Notes: generated from the sequence alone by a model not told the origin. DNA of 64,000 bases from Epiperipatus broadwayi (GCA_028023455.1 JAQFVV010006309.1:2705482-2769481); one strand, 5' to 3'. Counted from the first letter of the stretch, positions 1-11,835 are shown. Numbers and translations are program-made.

Positions 1-1019
1 AAGAGTGTCTATATGATTATAATAATATATATATATATGCAAAGCAATATTAATGACAAATAATATTTAAATTATTGAAAAAAAAGTAATTATTTTTAGC
101 TAGTCACTATTATATAAATACACAGTATTATTATTTTTTTCATTTCTATACCACGTATATATGAGAAGAACAGAAGAGAGAAAAAAGTTTATGCATGAGT
201 AAAAACGAAATCTAATTACCATTATGAATAATGATTTGAAACATTCTCAATACATATATTACGTTGAGAAACTCAATAAAATATTGTGGTAAAGTTATTT
301 TTTCGCATTACTGAATACAATATTTATGTTTTCAACCAATCATTTTAATTTTTAGAGACGTGATTTTTATTATACTTCCAGATTACTTTATAAATGTAGT
401 ACTTTTTATTTTTATTTTTTATAAAGAGAGACTTTATTGAGTATAAAATGTTTTACAAGGTAAATATTGATTTACATAGTGAAATATGGAGATTTGAAAT
501 GACACATTGAATTTTTTTGTCCATAGCATTTTCAGAAATTAATCAGCCCGAGGAAACTCAAAACATTAATTAATTCAAGAGAAGATTAACCATTAAAGAC
601 AAATGAATGTTACAATTAGAATTATTTGTAAAGTCTAGAGTTTAAATATGAGTAACATTTTAGGAGTACAATATTGATTAAATCCAATTTGCGATGAATA
701 AGTTGTAAATAGGAAAACACTTGGAGATAACATTGGAAATAATAAATTTAAATAGGGTGAATCACTTGCAATTAAAATCATTCGACCAAACTGCAGTTTA
801 CTTTGCAATAATACATGAATAAAATCGTTTATAACAATAACGCTAAAAAACAGCTATGAATAGCATTTTTTTTCTTTCTTGTGAATGAGAAAATCAACTA
901 CTTTGCTCTATTTCTCAAATTCTGTTATTAGAATTAGAATGTTTCTTTTTATTACAATATTGATAAATTAATCCTTAATACTCTGCTTCAATAGCTTTTT
1001 ATAAAACAATAATGAAGTT
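1..1019. other. A+T-rich DNA without a gene
   Basis: Low-complexity A+T-rich sequence with short homopolymer runs. I see no open frame with protein-like composition, no terminal repeats and no RNA gene. It ends in a short TGTGATGTGATGTG-like tract that may mark the 3' tail of the adjacent minus-strand LINE. Confidence 0.6.
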
Positions 1020-3440
1020 GTATGTGATGTGATGTGCTGTGACTTTTGATACGGAGTCAGGAATCTCTCAGCAACAATGCCCACATAAACCTGTTAGTCA
1101 TTATACCTTTCCTTTCCATTCCCCACTTTAAGTTTTCCCATATCCTGTTCCATCCCATTTCCACAACATAATCATTGTCAACTCCATGGCCTTTATATCT
1201 ATCTCCCCTTATCTTTTCCTAAACCCAGCATAAAAATCAATAACCCACTTTCTGTATAATCACTTTCCTTATATTTATTCTTCCACAACTTTATTATTTG
1301 TATCCTTTCTGCTTTCAGGCACTTACATTCAATTAACAGATGCCTAATATTTTCTATGCCTTCCTTACACAACTTGCAGACTAAATCTCCCATGTTTTTC
1401 CATTTGTGTGTATAATCCCCTGTTGCTAAAGATCCCATTTGAGCCTTAAGCAGTAAACTACTTTTCTTACTATTATCATAAATTAACTCGCACCTAATAT
1501 TTTGTTTACTTCTATATATATTTAAACTCTTTTTACTCTCCATACTAGTTCTCAATCTCTCCAACTCCCTATTCTTTATTAATGTATTTATTCTTCTATC
1601 CCATTCCTTACCACTATAACACTCAACAATTCTCCTAACACAATCATTCACCTTTTGTACAAGTATACTGACATAAATTCTTTATCCAAATCTTCTACAT
1701 ATCACATTACCTTCCTCACCCATCTTGTTACCTGCCCTTTATTCATAACCCAATTAAATACAATTTTGGCTATTCTTTTTTTATCCATAAACTGCAATCT
1801 ACCAAACATTTTCATTTTGCTTTTTGCATCTCTCATATAAAAACTTAACCATCCCATTTCACCTTAAATTGCCTCCTTTGCCATCTGCATCTAGTGCATG
1901 TCTTCCTACTTCTCTTTGTACTTTTTCCAAGTAATCTAATACCCCTTTACTAACATATAATTACCACTCCCTTCCATACAATTCTAGCTACATCATATTA
2001 TTATATGAAAATACTGTTAATTTCTTTATCAATCCCTTTCTTTTCTTTGCTTCATTTATCAATTTTTTTCTCCCATTCATCAAAGTAATTTTCTGATTAC
2101 TTAAGATGATTCCCAAATAGTTATATCTATTCACCACACTTACTTTACACCCCCAATAAAAATTCTTTGCCTTCTCTTTTCCCAGCATTAATCATCATTA
2201 CTTTTGATTTTTCTTCACTAAACTTAATCCCCATCTCTTTACCTACCCTTTTGCATGTCCTCAGCATAACTTCCATATGTTCCCTTTCTGCACACAGAAA
2301 GACATCATCAGAAAATAAAAGACCAGATAATGTATATATTCCTTTGCCACCTATTAATGGTATCTCTATCCCTCTTCCTAATCTTTCTATTGCTCTCTCA
2401 ATTTCTCTCAAATACAACAAAAACAAAATAGGTGACATAGGACATCTTTGCTGTAGTCCCACTCCATTTTTAACTTTAACTGATTTTATATTCTCTAATT
2501 GATATGTATAGTAATTATTTTCATATAATTTCTTAATAATATGTACTAAAGCTCCAACCATTCCCAAATTTATTAACCTTACTCATAATCTATTTCTATT
2601 TACTTTATTATATGGCTTCTCTATATCTATAAAAACCATATATAACTGTATACCTACTAATATCCATAAGTTGTGTAAATACAAATAAACTATCTCCTAT
2701 ACTCCTATCTGATCGAAAATCTCCTTGCATTTCTCCCACTATATTATTTTCTTCTATCCATTTTGCAACTCTTTCAGCTACCATATATGACAAAACTTTA
2801 TATAAAACTGATGTTACCACTATCGGTCTTTAATTGTTTAACTTTCTACGATCCTTACCCTTTCCTTTAAATAGCAGCCTTACTCTTATATTACTCCAAC
2901 TACTTTGAAAAACTCTCTTCTGTGCCATCTTATTAAAACAAATAATTTTACTTTTGCCCTATGCCCAAAATTCATTACCATCTCTGCTGCCCATCCAACT
3001 AAACCTCTTGCCTTTCCACTTTTAAATTTATTCCCTGCCTCATTTAGTTCATTTTCTGTAAACATAATATTCCCATTACTACATGCTTTCGTGTTTACTA
3101 TCATTCTGTCCTTCACATCTAACATGTTTTCTGTACCCATTACATACTTATTTAATATTATCTCTAATTCTTCTCTAATGCTACTCTCTATTCCCTCATT
3201 ATCTAATAATACCATATCTCTTTCCCCTACATTCCTTCTTTTAATGTATTTCCAAATTTTTTTTACTCCCATCTCTTCCACTAATATTCAATTTCATTCT
3301 CTCTATATAATTATCTATTTTATCCAACTTCCTTTTTTTCTAAGTACTTTTTCTATTTAATATTAACATCCTTTTCACTTTCTTTGTTCTTAATAATTGT
3401 AAGAGCAGCTCTCCACTCTACTGCCATCTAGTATAAATTT
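1020..3440 (-). pseudogene. Decayed LINE (non-LTR retrotransposon) reverse transcriptase
   Basis: Five overlapping minus-strand frames follow each other in the order expected of a LINE pol protein. 3281-2886 has the pre-RT segment ending in a 'KSGKARGLVGWAAEMV'-like finger motif. 2820-2608 has 'TSVLYKVLSYMVAERV' followed by 'GEMQGDFRSDRS', the RT box 2 region. 2567-2145 has 'GLQQRCPMSPILFLLYL' and the catalytic box 'LFSDDVFLCAE' with both aspartates kept. 2188-1988 has 'YNYLGIILS', the RT thumb side. 1651-1199 has a C-terminal zinc-finger-like CxxC...HxxxxxC ('CKLCKEGIENIRHLLIEC'). Frameshifts separate the pieces and no endonuclease domain is visible, so the copy is 5'-truncated and dead. The coding order and conserved boxes make the family assignment firm. 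The exact clade is not resolved. Confidence 0.85.
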
Positions 3441-6130
3441 AAAAAAATCATTGATTGTCAAATGTACTTAATATTCCCATTCTTAGTATTTAGATCTTTA
3501 TTTTCAGACCATTTTCTGGTTTATGCATTTATCAATGAAGTCTGAAATTCAATGCTGAAAAGATTAAATTTGCATCCAGCAAACACCTTTAATTTCAATT
3601 TAGCTGTTAAGCAAAACTTAAAATTTAGGTCATCTAAATTATTTTGAATTCCAAGTTAATATGCTTAAACAGTAATGTAGATTTGAATCCAGTTCATTAA
3701 CTATATATTTTAGTACCTTAATTTCAAAGCCTTATGCTAATGTGAATTTTAAATTTTTAGCTTGATAGGTGAAAGGAAATTAAAGAGGGGTGTTGAGTGC
3801 ATATGATATTCCCTCCAATTTTGATTATCCAAACCTATTGATAATGATAAAGCCAGACAATTTAAATGCTTAGAATAGAGAATTCATGCGCATCTGGTAA
3901 TCAGTAATTTTTCAAACTTACAATAGTTGGCCCTAGAGAGGAAATCTGCTTTTATACTGTTTCATCTTAATATTTGATGATTGTTGCTATTAAGAATAAT
4001 AAAAGAGAAGATATAATCCACCTGGTAATTGGTAGATTTTTTCATCATTGTTTCATTCTTTAATTAAGAATTGATAAATACTCCATTTGCTGACCAATAA
4101 TAGATGATTAGCTATGTTATCTGTGGGTTGGTTACCTGAAAGAAGAACTTAAGCTTGATTGAAATTTGAAAAAAACTTTCAAGTTATTATTTTGTTCCAG
4201 ATGTGAATCTGGATGGATCATGGAAACAGAAGGTGGATATACTACCACCATAATGAAATCTCATATTTTTTTAAATATATTTTTATCAACATCTTCATAA
4301 ATCATCACAACATAGTGATTACAAATTCCATCATATGAAGAAATTTATATTGACTTCATTCTATTTTTACATATTTTTTTCATTTATAGATTGATGCTAA
4401 TATAAATGTCACCAATAACAATTTATAAATTTTAAAGTTTCTATTTTATATATAAAAAAGTTACTATTTGCATTTTCTTTTAGAAGACTAAACTTAAGAT
4501 ATTAGTTATAAATAAGGAAGTACAATTTAAAATAATTATAAATAAATTTGAAGAGCTATTAGATCCAATCATCTTCCTACAGTTGCCATTTTGCATGAAA
4601 AATTGAAAATTCATTCAGAAGTGATTTCCTATATCATCTGCCATAAAGCGTTACCACAAAATATAATATCCACATCTTTTGGAATAGACTATTTATAGCA
4701 AGTGATTATAGCATAAAATATTTGTGCTTTGATATAATCACCTTTATTATATTAACACTTACATTTGTGTAGCTATTTGGAAGCAATCCAAGGCAGCCAA
4801 CAAAGAAAGTTATTTCTGAAATGCATATGTTTCACAGAACAATTTGTCAACTTTTTGTGTAGTATTGTGGCTGTGGTGTACAGTTGTTGAAGATGTCATC
4901 TTTTTACATTTAGTCACTTTTTTTCACTGGATTTTATTCATAGAATACTGTGTGGATTATGACATAAGTGGTGTATTTCTACTCTGTACATCTAGTTTCT
5001 TTACAAGCATGGATAAGACTTTTAAAAGAAATATCATCTGACTAAACATGTTAACATGGCATGTAAATTCACTTTCTATACACAAATCTTAATCCACACA
5101 AAGCTATAAAATGATGAAGTTTCAAGCAGTTAATCATCACTTTTGTTTTAGTTTTGAAATGAATTTACAATTGTGTTGAAGTTGATTTTCCTGATAATTT
5201 AAAATAATATTACAAATTAATATATATAATAGTTTTCCTTGTTTTTGCATTTTTAACAACAAAAAAAACGGTAAATAAAAATAGTGTTAAAATAAAAACT
5301 TAATTTATGATTTAAAAAAATAAATAAAACAAAAGGTAATTAAAATGTAGATTTAGTTATAAAATATATAAAATAATTTAAATACAAAGAATAAAACATA
5401 ATTAAATTATACTTTGTTTCCATTAAATGTCGTATTTACATTGTACTATTATGTATATGAAGCAGAGAGAAGAAAAGATAAAATCTTTAGACTGAATTTG
5501 GAGAGAAATATGAACAAAGTTTGGAATTGCAGAAAAATTAATAAGAGCAAGTAAAAAAACATATTTATTGCAAAAATTAAGAAGTGAAAGAGAAATTAGA
5601 TTGTACATATGTTTAAAAATATTTGAGTAGAGAATAAGCATAAAAAAATACTGGAATAAAAAAAGGGTGGAAGAAAGGAATAATTACAATGATAATGAAA
5701 ATATGATTTACAATATATAAAACTGTTAAAAGTATTCTGCGTTTGTTGTGTTGATGAATTGGATTTTTTTGTCTAAAAAATATTACATATAAAATAAAAA
5801 ACTTAAAGTTAAATATAGTGGATCATAAATTATAAATAATTTCAGTTTTGATTGAGGATGTCAAAAGTAGAGAAATTGAATAGAAAGCATGAACATAAGC
5901 TTAGTCAAAAAAAAAAAACACAATATTTAATGTAAACCAAATAAAATGGATAATAGTTTTATAAAAATCTCTGATTTTAGCCAAATTAAAACAATATAAT
6001 TCTAAATAGTTGTATATAAGTTTTTATGTACTTCATGATTGAACAAATAAAATCAACTTAAAATATTAAAGAGTAAACAAACCTTTAAATAATGCCATCC
6101 AAAAATAATATCACTAAAAATGAAGACTTT
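3441..6130. other. A+T-rich DNA without a recognisable gene
   Basis: No long protein-like frame, no terminal repeats. Short frames at 4844-5041 and 5423-5641 have only A+T-driven composition (F, L, I, Y, S) and no motif. An AG-ended polypyrimidine tract before about 4200 is followed by a 20-codon open stretch, but no partner exon is visible. Confidence 0.55.
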
Positions 6131-6496
6131 TACAAATCTTAATGCAAGATTCGACTTTATAAAGATAAGAGCGGCCTCTTATCTTCAACCTATTTTTTTA
6201 ATTATATAGGCAAATCTAAAGCATTTTGATTTGGGAGTGTGAAGCTAATAAATTTTTCACTGATTAAGTCCACTATTTCTGTTACACATTAATGTTCGTG
6301 AAATCTTTTGATTTACAATGAGTCATGAATGTTAATGGGCAACAGAAATAGTGGACTTAATCAGTGAAGAATTTACTAGCTTCACACTCCCAAATCAAAA
6401 TGCTTTAGATTTGCCTATATAATTAGAAAAATAGATTGAAGATAAGAGTTTTCTACTCTTATCTTTATAAAGTTGAATCTTGCATTAAGATTTGTA
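6131..6496. mobile_element. Foldback (long inverted repeat) element, ~366 bp
   Basis: The left arm (about 6131-6303) is the reverse complement of the right arm (about 6323-6496), with scattered mismatches and a loop of only about 20 bases. Outermost pairing is 'tacaaatctt' against 'aagatttgta'. The centre pairs 'ctgttacacattaatgttcg' with a near match on the right arm. One short indel lies near 'gcggcctctt' / 'ttttctactc'. No coding sequence. This looks like a foldback or MITE-type non-autonomous DNA element. I could not fix a target-site duplication. Confidence 0.8.
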
Positions 6497-7020
6497 GAGA
6501 TCTTTTTTGTAATAAAATTAAGCACACAAGGCAGATGTACTAAGGTTATAGCCTTATATAAATATTAAATGTTGATATTGTGCTTAACAAGAATTAATAT
6601 TTAAAAGTGAAGATGAATTATCAATGAAAAACACAATGGTAACTTATTGGAAGTTTAATACAATGAAAATATGTTGCTGATTTGTTTAATAGGTTTTTTT
6701 TTGAGTGTCCAAAAACTTGTCATTTGCTTCTTTTTATCTTAATTCCTTTTTATGCATATTGTGGATTTTTAGATATCGTGCTTGATTGATTGTTTAAATA
6801 ATATTTGTTCAACCAGATTAAATAGTTTAAAATCAAAATTCTTAAAGAAAATGAATCTGTGTGCTTTTATACCTGTTATCATTTATTTATTTAATTTTTC
6901 CTTAACTTAAGAGATGGATTCATTTGCATATGTTTGATTTTTTCCAGTATTATACTTATTTTTTTAAATGACGATTTTTTTTTTACTTTTCTAATAATTA
7001 TATATTAATTTCTATTATTT

Positions 7021-7620
7021 CAGTGATTTATAAACTGTTGGAAATAGTGATTTAAAAAAATGACATCATTTTTACTCAAATATAATATCTTGTCTGAGCA
7101 TCAGTATAGTTTTGCCTAAAAGTATATTAGATCTTTTCTATAATCATGTTCACAATTTGACATCATTCCTAAATAATAATCTCAAAATTGTTGCTATGTA
7201 TTTAAATCTATCTAAAATATTTGATTCTGTATCTTATAAAATTTTACTTAAATGTCTATATTCATATGTTTTTCATAGACTTTTTGGACCTTGGATTGCA
7301 AATTATTTAAAATACAGTAATAGGCTACAAATACTTCTGGTATTACTATTCTTATATAATGGTATATCATGGTATACTACAAAGTTTTGTTGCGAGTTCT
7401 ATTTTATTTTTAATTTATGCAGATGAAATAATTTCATTACATTTACTATCAAAAATTTATGGTTTACTGATGACAATTCTTTGTCTTGTGCTGCATCTTT
7501 ATATACTTATTTTGAAAGAGAGTGATTTAATTAACTCTATAAAATTTGTTTCTTTTCATCAGCTATGTAATTCTATAAGTTAATGTTAATACACATTCCA
7601 AGAAAAGATTAAACTTTATT
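7021..7620 (+). pseudogene. Jockey-like LINE reverse transcriptase fragment
   Basis: Plus-strand translation gives RT boxes 1-3 in order. A 'YKLLEIV' segment precedes 'YNILSEHQYSF' near 7075-7115. Then 'YLNLSKIFDSVSYKILL' at about 7198-7250 is the box A region (usual form LDLSKAFDxVxHxxLL; here the first D of LDLS is N but FD is kept). 'WIANYLKYSNRLQ' follows. After a frameshift, 'YHGILQSFVASSILFLIYADEI' (7359-7430) corresponds to the GVPQGSxLGPxLFxxYxND box. The catalytic YADD box is not recognisable. The 5' part and C-terminus are missing or too decayed. A weak match to the usual jockey C-terminal 'SFKKxLxxxLF' pattern occurs near 9120-9160 and could be the far end of the same copy, split by the SINE at 7819-8263. 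Confidence 0.7.
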
Positions 7621-7818
7621 TCACAATCTGGCCATGGTTTTAATGAATGGAATATTAAAATAGTATATGCAGAGCACAACAACTGGAAAATAGATTTTTA
7701 AGAGGCATGGTTTACTGCTAATAACATCCACATGATAAGCAAAAAATTCTTGTATAGCCGTATCCTGGAAATGGAGTACGTAAATTATGAATTTACACAT
7801 TAAACAGCGAATATTAAT

Positions 7819-8263
7819 GTTTTTTTGAAGGTTTGTGATGATGGTGTTCTAGCTGTATTTTTTTATATTGAATTATTTCCATCATGTAATGTATGTGTTG
7901 AATGTCTTTAGAAAAGTTTAATTTTAGTTAAATATTCCAAATGCATTCAACTGTTAGTAATATCACAGCAAACAATTGTTAGTAATATCACAGCAAACAG
8001 GTTAGTATATGCACGATGTTTCGAGAGGTATTTTTCTCCCCTCTTCTTCAGGTGTTGCTGGCCTGATCAGTGACAGTACTAGCATGGGATTCGAACCTGG
8101 GCCCTTAGATTTTTGATTATTGAATTTTGCATATACTAACCTGTTTGCTGTGATATTACTAACAGTTGAATGCATTTGGAATATTTAAATAAAATTAAAC
8201 TTTTCTAAAGACATTCAACACACATATTAGATGATGGAAATAGTCCAATATAAAAATACAATG
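7819..8263 (-). mobile_element. Inverted tRNA-headed SINE with hammerhead-like core (copy 1)
   Basis: On the minus strand this copy reads: part of a tRNA-like head with a canonical B box (GGTTCGAATCC, 8088-8098), a short body, a hammerhead-like core (8008-8058), then a tail that includes 'cattcaacac' and 'gatggaaat' and ends near 7819. A second, inverted copy of the tail (8127-8263) lies at the other side, so the whole unit folds back on itself with arms of about 140 bases. The left arm also carries a tandem duplication of a 24-base unit, 'tgttagtaatatcacagcaa' plus four bases, at about 7969-8020. Related copies are at 31277-31483 (tail-to-tail foldback without core) and 61307-61625 (full head). 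No protein is encoded; mobilisation would depend on a LINE. Confidence 0.7.
8008..8058 (-). ncRNA. Hammerhead-ribozyme-like motif in SINE
   Basis: Minus strand shows CTGAAGA (hammerhead core consensus CUGANGA), a hairpin made of AGAGG...CCTCT with a loop of about ten bases (stem II), then CGAAAC (consensus GAAA), then ATC, an acceptable NUH cleavage triplet, then GTG. A three-base stem I (CAC/GTG) flanks the core. Stem III would be minimal, as described for hammerheads of Penelope-like elements. One adenine between CTGAAGA and the first G-C pair of stem II is extra and may weaken activity. The homologous site at 61475-61511 is mutated (CTGAAGC; CAAAA). Assignment rests on primary motifs and one hairpin; a covariance-model search was not possible. 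Confidence 0.4.
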
Positions 8264-10652
8264 AATATTAATGTTGTATTTTCTTCTAATAACCCAAGTT
8301 TAGCCACTAAGTTTGAGCACTATGATTATGATCTCTCAGGTCAAAAGCACCTTTCAGTGAGTTATGAGTTGAATTGTGAAATAAAGGTTAATCTTTTCTT
8401 GGGAAGTGTATTAACATTACTTATAGAAGTACTTTTAATTAGCAGATAGTTAACTTTTAATTGTTTATCAGTTAATTTCAGTGAAAATATACCATTTTCA
8501 TAGAAATTTGTTCAGCATTCTCTTTAAATTATTTGTAAATTATTTGTAATATTTTTTTTATATATTGCAGTATTACTTGCGCTTATGCTAATACTTCAGT
8601 TGTTAATAATTATTATTATCTAGTTGTATTTATTGGTTCTAGATTACCCCAGACAAATTACATTGATTTTTGTTGTTCTCATTTACATAAATTAAATTAC
8701 ACATTTTTCTATTTATATTTTTACCTTGATTAGTTTTAATTACTATTTATATTTTTTGGTAGCAAAGCATGTTGTTATAATATCACTGTTTAAAAGAAGT
8801 GTTCTACTTCCACAATGTTACTTGATCTATTTCCAGAATTATGTAATTCACATTATTTCGTTTGATGTCTTGCCATGTGGGATTTATAGTATAATATATG
8901 TTTATTATTTACATCAATATAAAGCAAGTCTTGATATAAATTGTAGAAGATCTTGTTTATATTCTAGAGATTTTATGTTGTAAATATATGATTATGTACT
9001 AAATATCAATTAGCTATATCAATTTTTTTCAAGACTTCCAGTCAGAAGTAGCTTAAATATAATGATCGTAACATCATTAAAAACTTTTATGCAAGATTGT
9101 TCTCTGGATTTAACTAATATCAGTTATTTGTCTTTTAAAAAATCTTTACATCATTTGTTGTTTTTATACTAAAAAATATTTATGTTTTGTTTTATGTTTT
9201 ATATTTTATTTATTATATTTAAGACTCCTCATTCATGAATTTCCTTGTATGAAGTTTATATTATTACAGTATTTACGTATTGCTTACTGTATTACTAAAA
9301 TAAATGACTATTATTATCATAGAGGTGCATTAATGATAGTACTAAATCAATTAATAATAATATAGAAGGCAAACTGATTCTTCTTAGGAGTGTTTTCCTG
9401 GCAAAGAAAATTATTAAAATTCACAGGTAAACAGAATAAGAAAGGCAGTATTTTTTTCCCAGAAAAATAAATTGCTACTGATATACAAAGTGAAAATAAT
9501 AAAAATGCCCATGCAAGTAAAGAGAATAAAAAAAAAATAATAATAATAAAAGGAAAGTGATAATTTAATTGTCTCTTCATATTTAAATAATTCAGTAGAA
9601 GGACTAATTAAGCACAAGTGTATATCTAAAAATTTATAAAAACAAAATGATTATTGGAAAAAAATCTTCACTAGTATTAATATTTAGACTAGTAATGCAA
9701 GCCTATGAGAAAAATGGAGCAAACAAATGTTATATAGATTTGAATTTTCTAATTATAAGCTGATTGCTACAATAACACAGATAACATTTTTTGCTGTAAA
9801 AGATTTGTTTCAATTGAATATCATAATAGAATATAAAAAAAAAGAATTACCAGATAACCCAATATATGAATTTTAATGCTACAAATTCTACTATGACTAA
9901 GGAACCATTTTATTGTTTTTTAAAAAGCCTTGCATATCCTTCTCCATTTTGATGAACATTTTTTCTTAGTAGAGATGGATATATGCCTTTTTTCTCAATT
10001 CCCAGTTTTATAAAACACTTGGAAAGTGTTTGTGAAATTAAAAAAAAAAAATTTATTTAAAGAGTGAAAATAAAACCTAGGCAATAAATAATATAGAAAT
10101 GATAGAGATTGATTTAGAAAATCAAAGCATTATAAAGTATGGAAGAAGTTAATAAAATAGAAACATTAAGTTTAAATATAATCTGATCACTTATGAGATC
10201 CTGAAAGCAAGGAATGCTGCTGCTATTTAAAATAATAAACCCACTAATTAATGATTTGTCTAAAAGCAACCCGCATTTGATAATATTGTTTTCCCAGTGC
10301 TGCAGACAGAAAGTCTAGAGTAGAATTTCCTACGAGGATTGCAATATAATAAATCCATGTTACCACAATAAGTTATTATTTTATAGTAAATATAATATCA
10401 TTATTTTATTATTAGTTATTTAGTTTGATAAATTAATTCTATTTGTATAATTATTTATAAGCATAGCAAAAATATCACAAAATTATTGCAAATATTCTTA
10501 ATAAAATTAATAAGTATTTATTAAATATTATTACTTCACTGTTTAATATCTTTACATCATTTCACTTCTATGTTTAAAAACATACTCAAATTATATATCT
10601 TAATTGATATACAATATAGTGTTTATTTTATTCATTTTTTCTTTCGTTTCAG
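8264..10652. other. A+T-rich DNA without a gene, possible LINE 3' remnant
   Basis: No frame with convincing protein composition. Around 9025-9165 a plus-strand stretch has 'TSLKTF' then 'SYLSFKKSLHHLLF', resembling the C-terminal end of jockey/CR1-type pol proteins, but without further motifs. The rest holds A-runs and low complexity only. Confidence 0.4.
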
Positions 10653-10769
10653 CCTGAAATTATTTTTCCAACACAGAATGTTACCAGTAACAACATTTCT
10701 TACAAGGTTAGCATTTTCAGATTTGATGACTTTCTCACCTGTGGTGTGGATGAGCATACTAATGCTTTT
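10653..10769 (+). CDS. Candidate exon: N-terminal half of Ig V-type domain
   Basis: A long polypyrimidine tract ending 'ctttcgtttcag' precedes 10653. The open frame encodes 39 codons, 'PEIIFPTQNVTS' at the start and 'FLTCGVDEHTNAF' at the end. The Cys followed two residues later by Val fits the B-strand of an Ig domain. If joined to the next exon in phase 0, the Cys-to-Trp spacing (12 residues, C...VTW) equals that usual for DPR/lachesin-type Ig domains. The proposed donor (TTTT|gtttca at 10770) is weak. The stretch between NVT and the Cys is about nine residues longer than usual, so the true 5' edge could be later, for example after the 'gcattttcag' ending at 10720. The identity is inferred mainly from its fit to the neighbouring, stronger exon. 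Confidence 0.45.
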
Positions 10770-11002
10770 GTTTCATCTCAACTCAGCAAACTGCCATCTT
10801 TCTTTTTCTAATTTACTTTGCACTCATACTTTAAAAACACTTATTTCACCTCTCATCAGTTTTAGACTATTCAGCTTTTTAATTGGTTATATTTGTATCT
10901 CACAGTGAAATTTTCACACTCTTTTATTTATAACAATAATTTTATAGGGAACATTTTAAAATTAACAGGTTTGATAATTAATGCCATTTGTTTTAATTGC
11001 AG

Positions 11003-11096
11003 GTGACATGGACTAATGTTAATCGTGGTGAAATTCTTACAGCTGGTAACATCCGGATTACCTCAGATCCTCGCTTCAGTGTTCTGCATGAACTTG
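11003..11096 (+). CDS. Exon of an Ig-superfamily cell-surface protein (DPR/lachesin-like)
   Basis: The acceptor is 'tttgttttaattgcag' and the donor is 'ACTTG|gtacgc'. The 94-base exon has one open frame, beginning 'VTWTNVNRGEILTAG' and ending 'ITSDPRFSVLHEL'. These are the C-strand Trp, the 'ILT' segment and the 'DPRFSV' D-strand of a V-type Ig domain of the kind found in DPR, DIP, lachesin and IgLON proteins, which act as neuronal surface recognition molecules. It starts in phase 0 and ends in phase 1. Its codon use and G+C content stand out from the A+T-rich surroundings. The neighbouring exon downstream completes the E/F-strand in the matching phase, which makes chance unlikely. The rest of the gene (signal peptide, second Ig domain, anchor) is not visible here and probably lies far away across long introns. 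Confidence 0.8.
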
Positions 11097-11197
11097 GTAC
11101 GCATATTAAATTTTTATATTGTATTATTAATTTTTTTTTGACCATATAATTTATTAGCATATATAGGTCCATATGCATAACAAAGTGCTGTCTTCCA

Positions 11198-11334
11198 TCT
11201 TTTTATATTATACAGCTGAGTGCACTTTCAATGGTGAGTATCATAATCAGATTTCGTGTTAGCAGCAGCTAAAATGAGAGCTGAGATTATGATGCTCCCA
11301 CCAAAAATACACTCAACTTTATAGTATAAAAAGA
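11198..11334. mobile_element. Small foldback in the Ig-gene intron
   Basis: Arms of about 53 bases: 'tctttttatattatacagct' at 11198 pairs with the reverse complement of the sequence ending at 11334, and 'gtatcataatcag' pairs with 'ctgagattatgatg'. Loop about 30 bases. It sits wholly inside the 544-base intron between the two better Ig exons. No coding content; MITE-like. Confidence 0.65.
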
Positions 11335-11640
11335 AGAAAACCATTTTGTTACATGGATTATCATATGTGAATGAATTATATAGTTTGTGCCATTAAATAT
11401 AGTGATTTTTGTAGATTTAAAATTGGTTACAATGCTTATGAGTATTTATCTCTTAAGATTGTCAAATCAATTGTAATACAGGAAAGTGACTCTTTTCCAT
11501 ATTCTGTCAATAACATTGTACCACCTTTTTGTTTCAATAGGCCAGAAAGTAAAAAAAAAATGATTGTTTATATCTGCCATCTCATGTATCAAGCTTTTTT
11601 TAAAGGATATTGTTAAGTGTCAAATTTAAATTTATCTCAG

Positions 11641-11683
11641 ATGCAAACAAAACTCCATGGAACTTGCAAAGCATTGACATAAA
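11641..11683 (+). CDS. Exon continuing the Ig domain
   Basis: The acceptor is 'aaatttatctcag' and the donor is 'CATAAA|gtaaga', close to consensus. The exon is only 43 bases. Joined to the previous exon in phase 1, its first two bases complete an Asp codon, and the frame then reads 'ANKTPWNLQSIDI', matching the conserved 'W-x-L-x-I' E-strand that precedes the 'DxGxYxC' motif of V-type Ig domains. It ends in phase 2. The next exon, which should carry the F-strand Tyr and Cys, is not found in the window; a candidate at 13043 is in the wrong phase. Short, but the phase and motif agreement with the upstream exon is strong. Confidence 0.7.
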
Positions 11684-11835
11684 GTAAGAGTTACTTCCCA
11701 TTTAATATCTAGCTATTTTTAAAAGGTAAATAATAACTGAAACTATTAAAAACTCTTAAAATCCTATAGTAATTGGCCAGTTTAGTAAGTGATGACTAGT
11801 TCTCTGTTATTGTTTTAATATTTCTAATAAATTTT

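Noticed and set aside
4190-4270. Possible exon after 'ttttgttccag'
   Set aside because: Twenty open codons only, no donor in a sensible place and no family match.
10570-10908. 112-codon open frame
   Set aside because: Out of frame with the Ig exon evidence; composition is A+T-driven hydrophobic noise.
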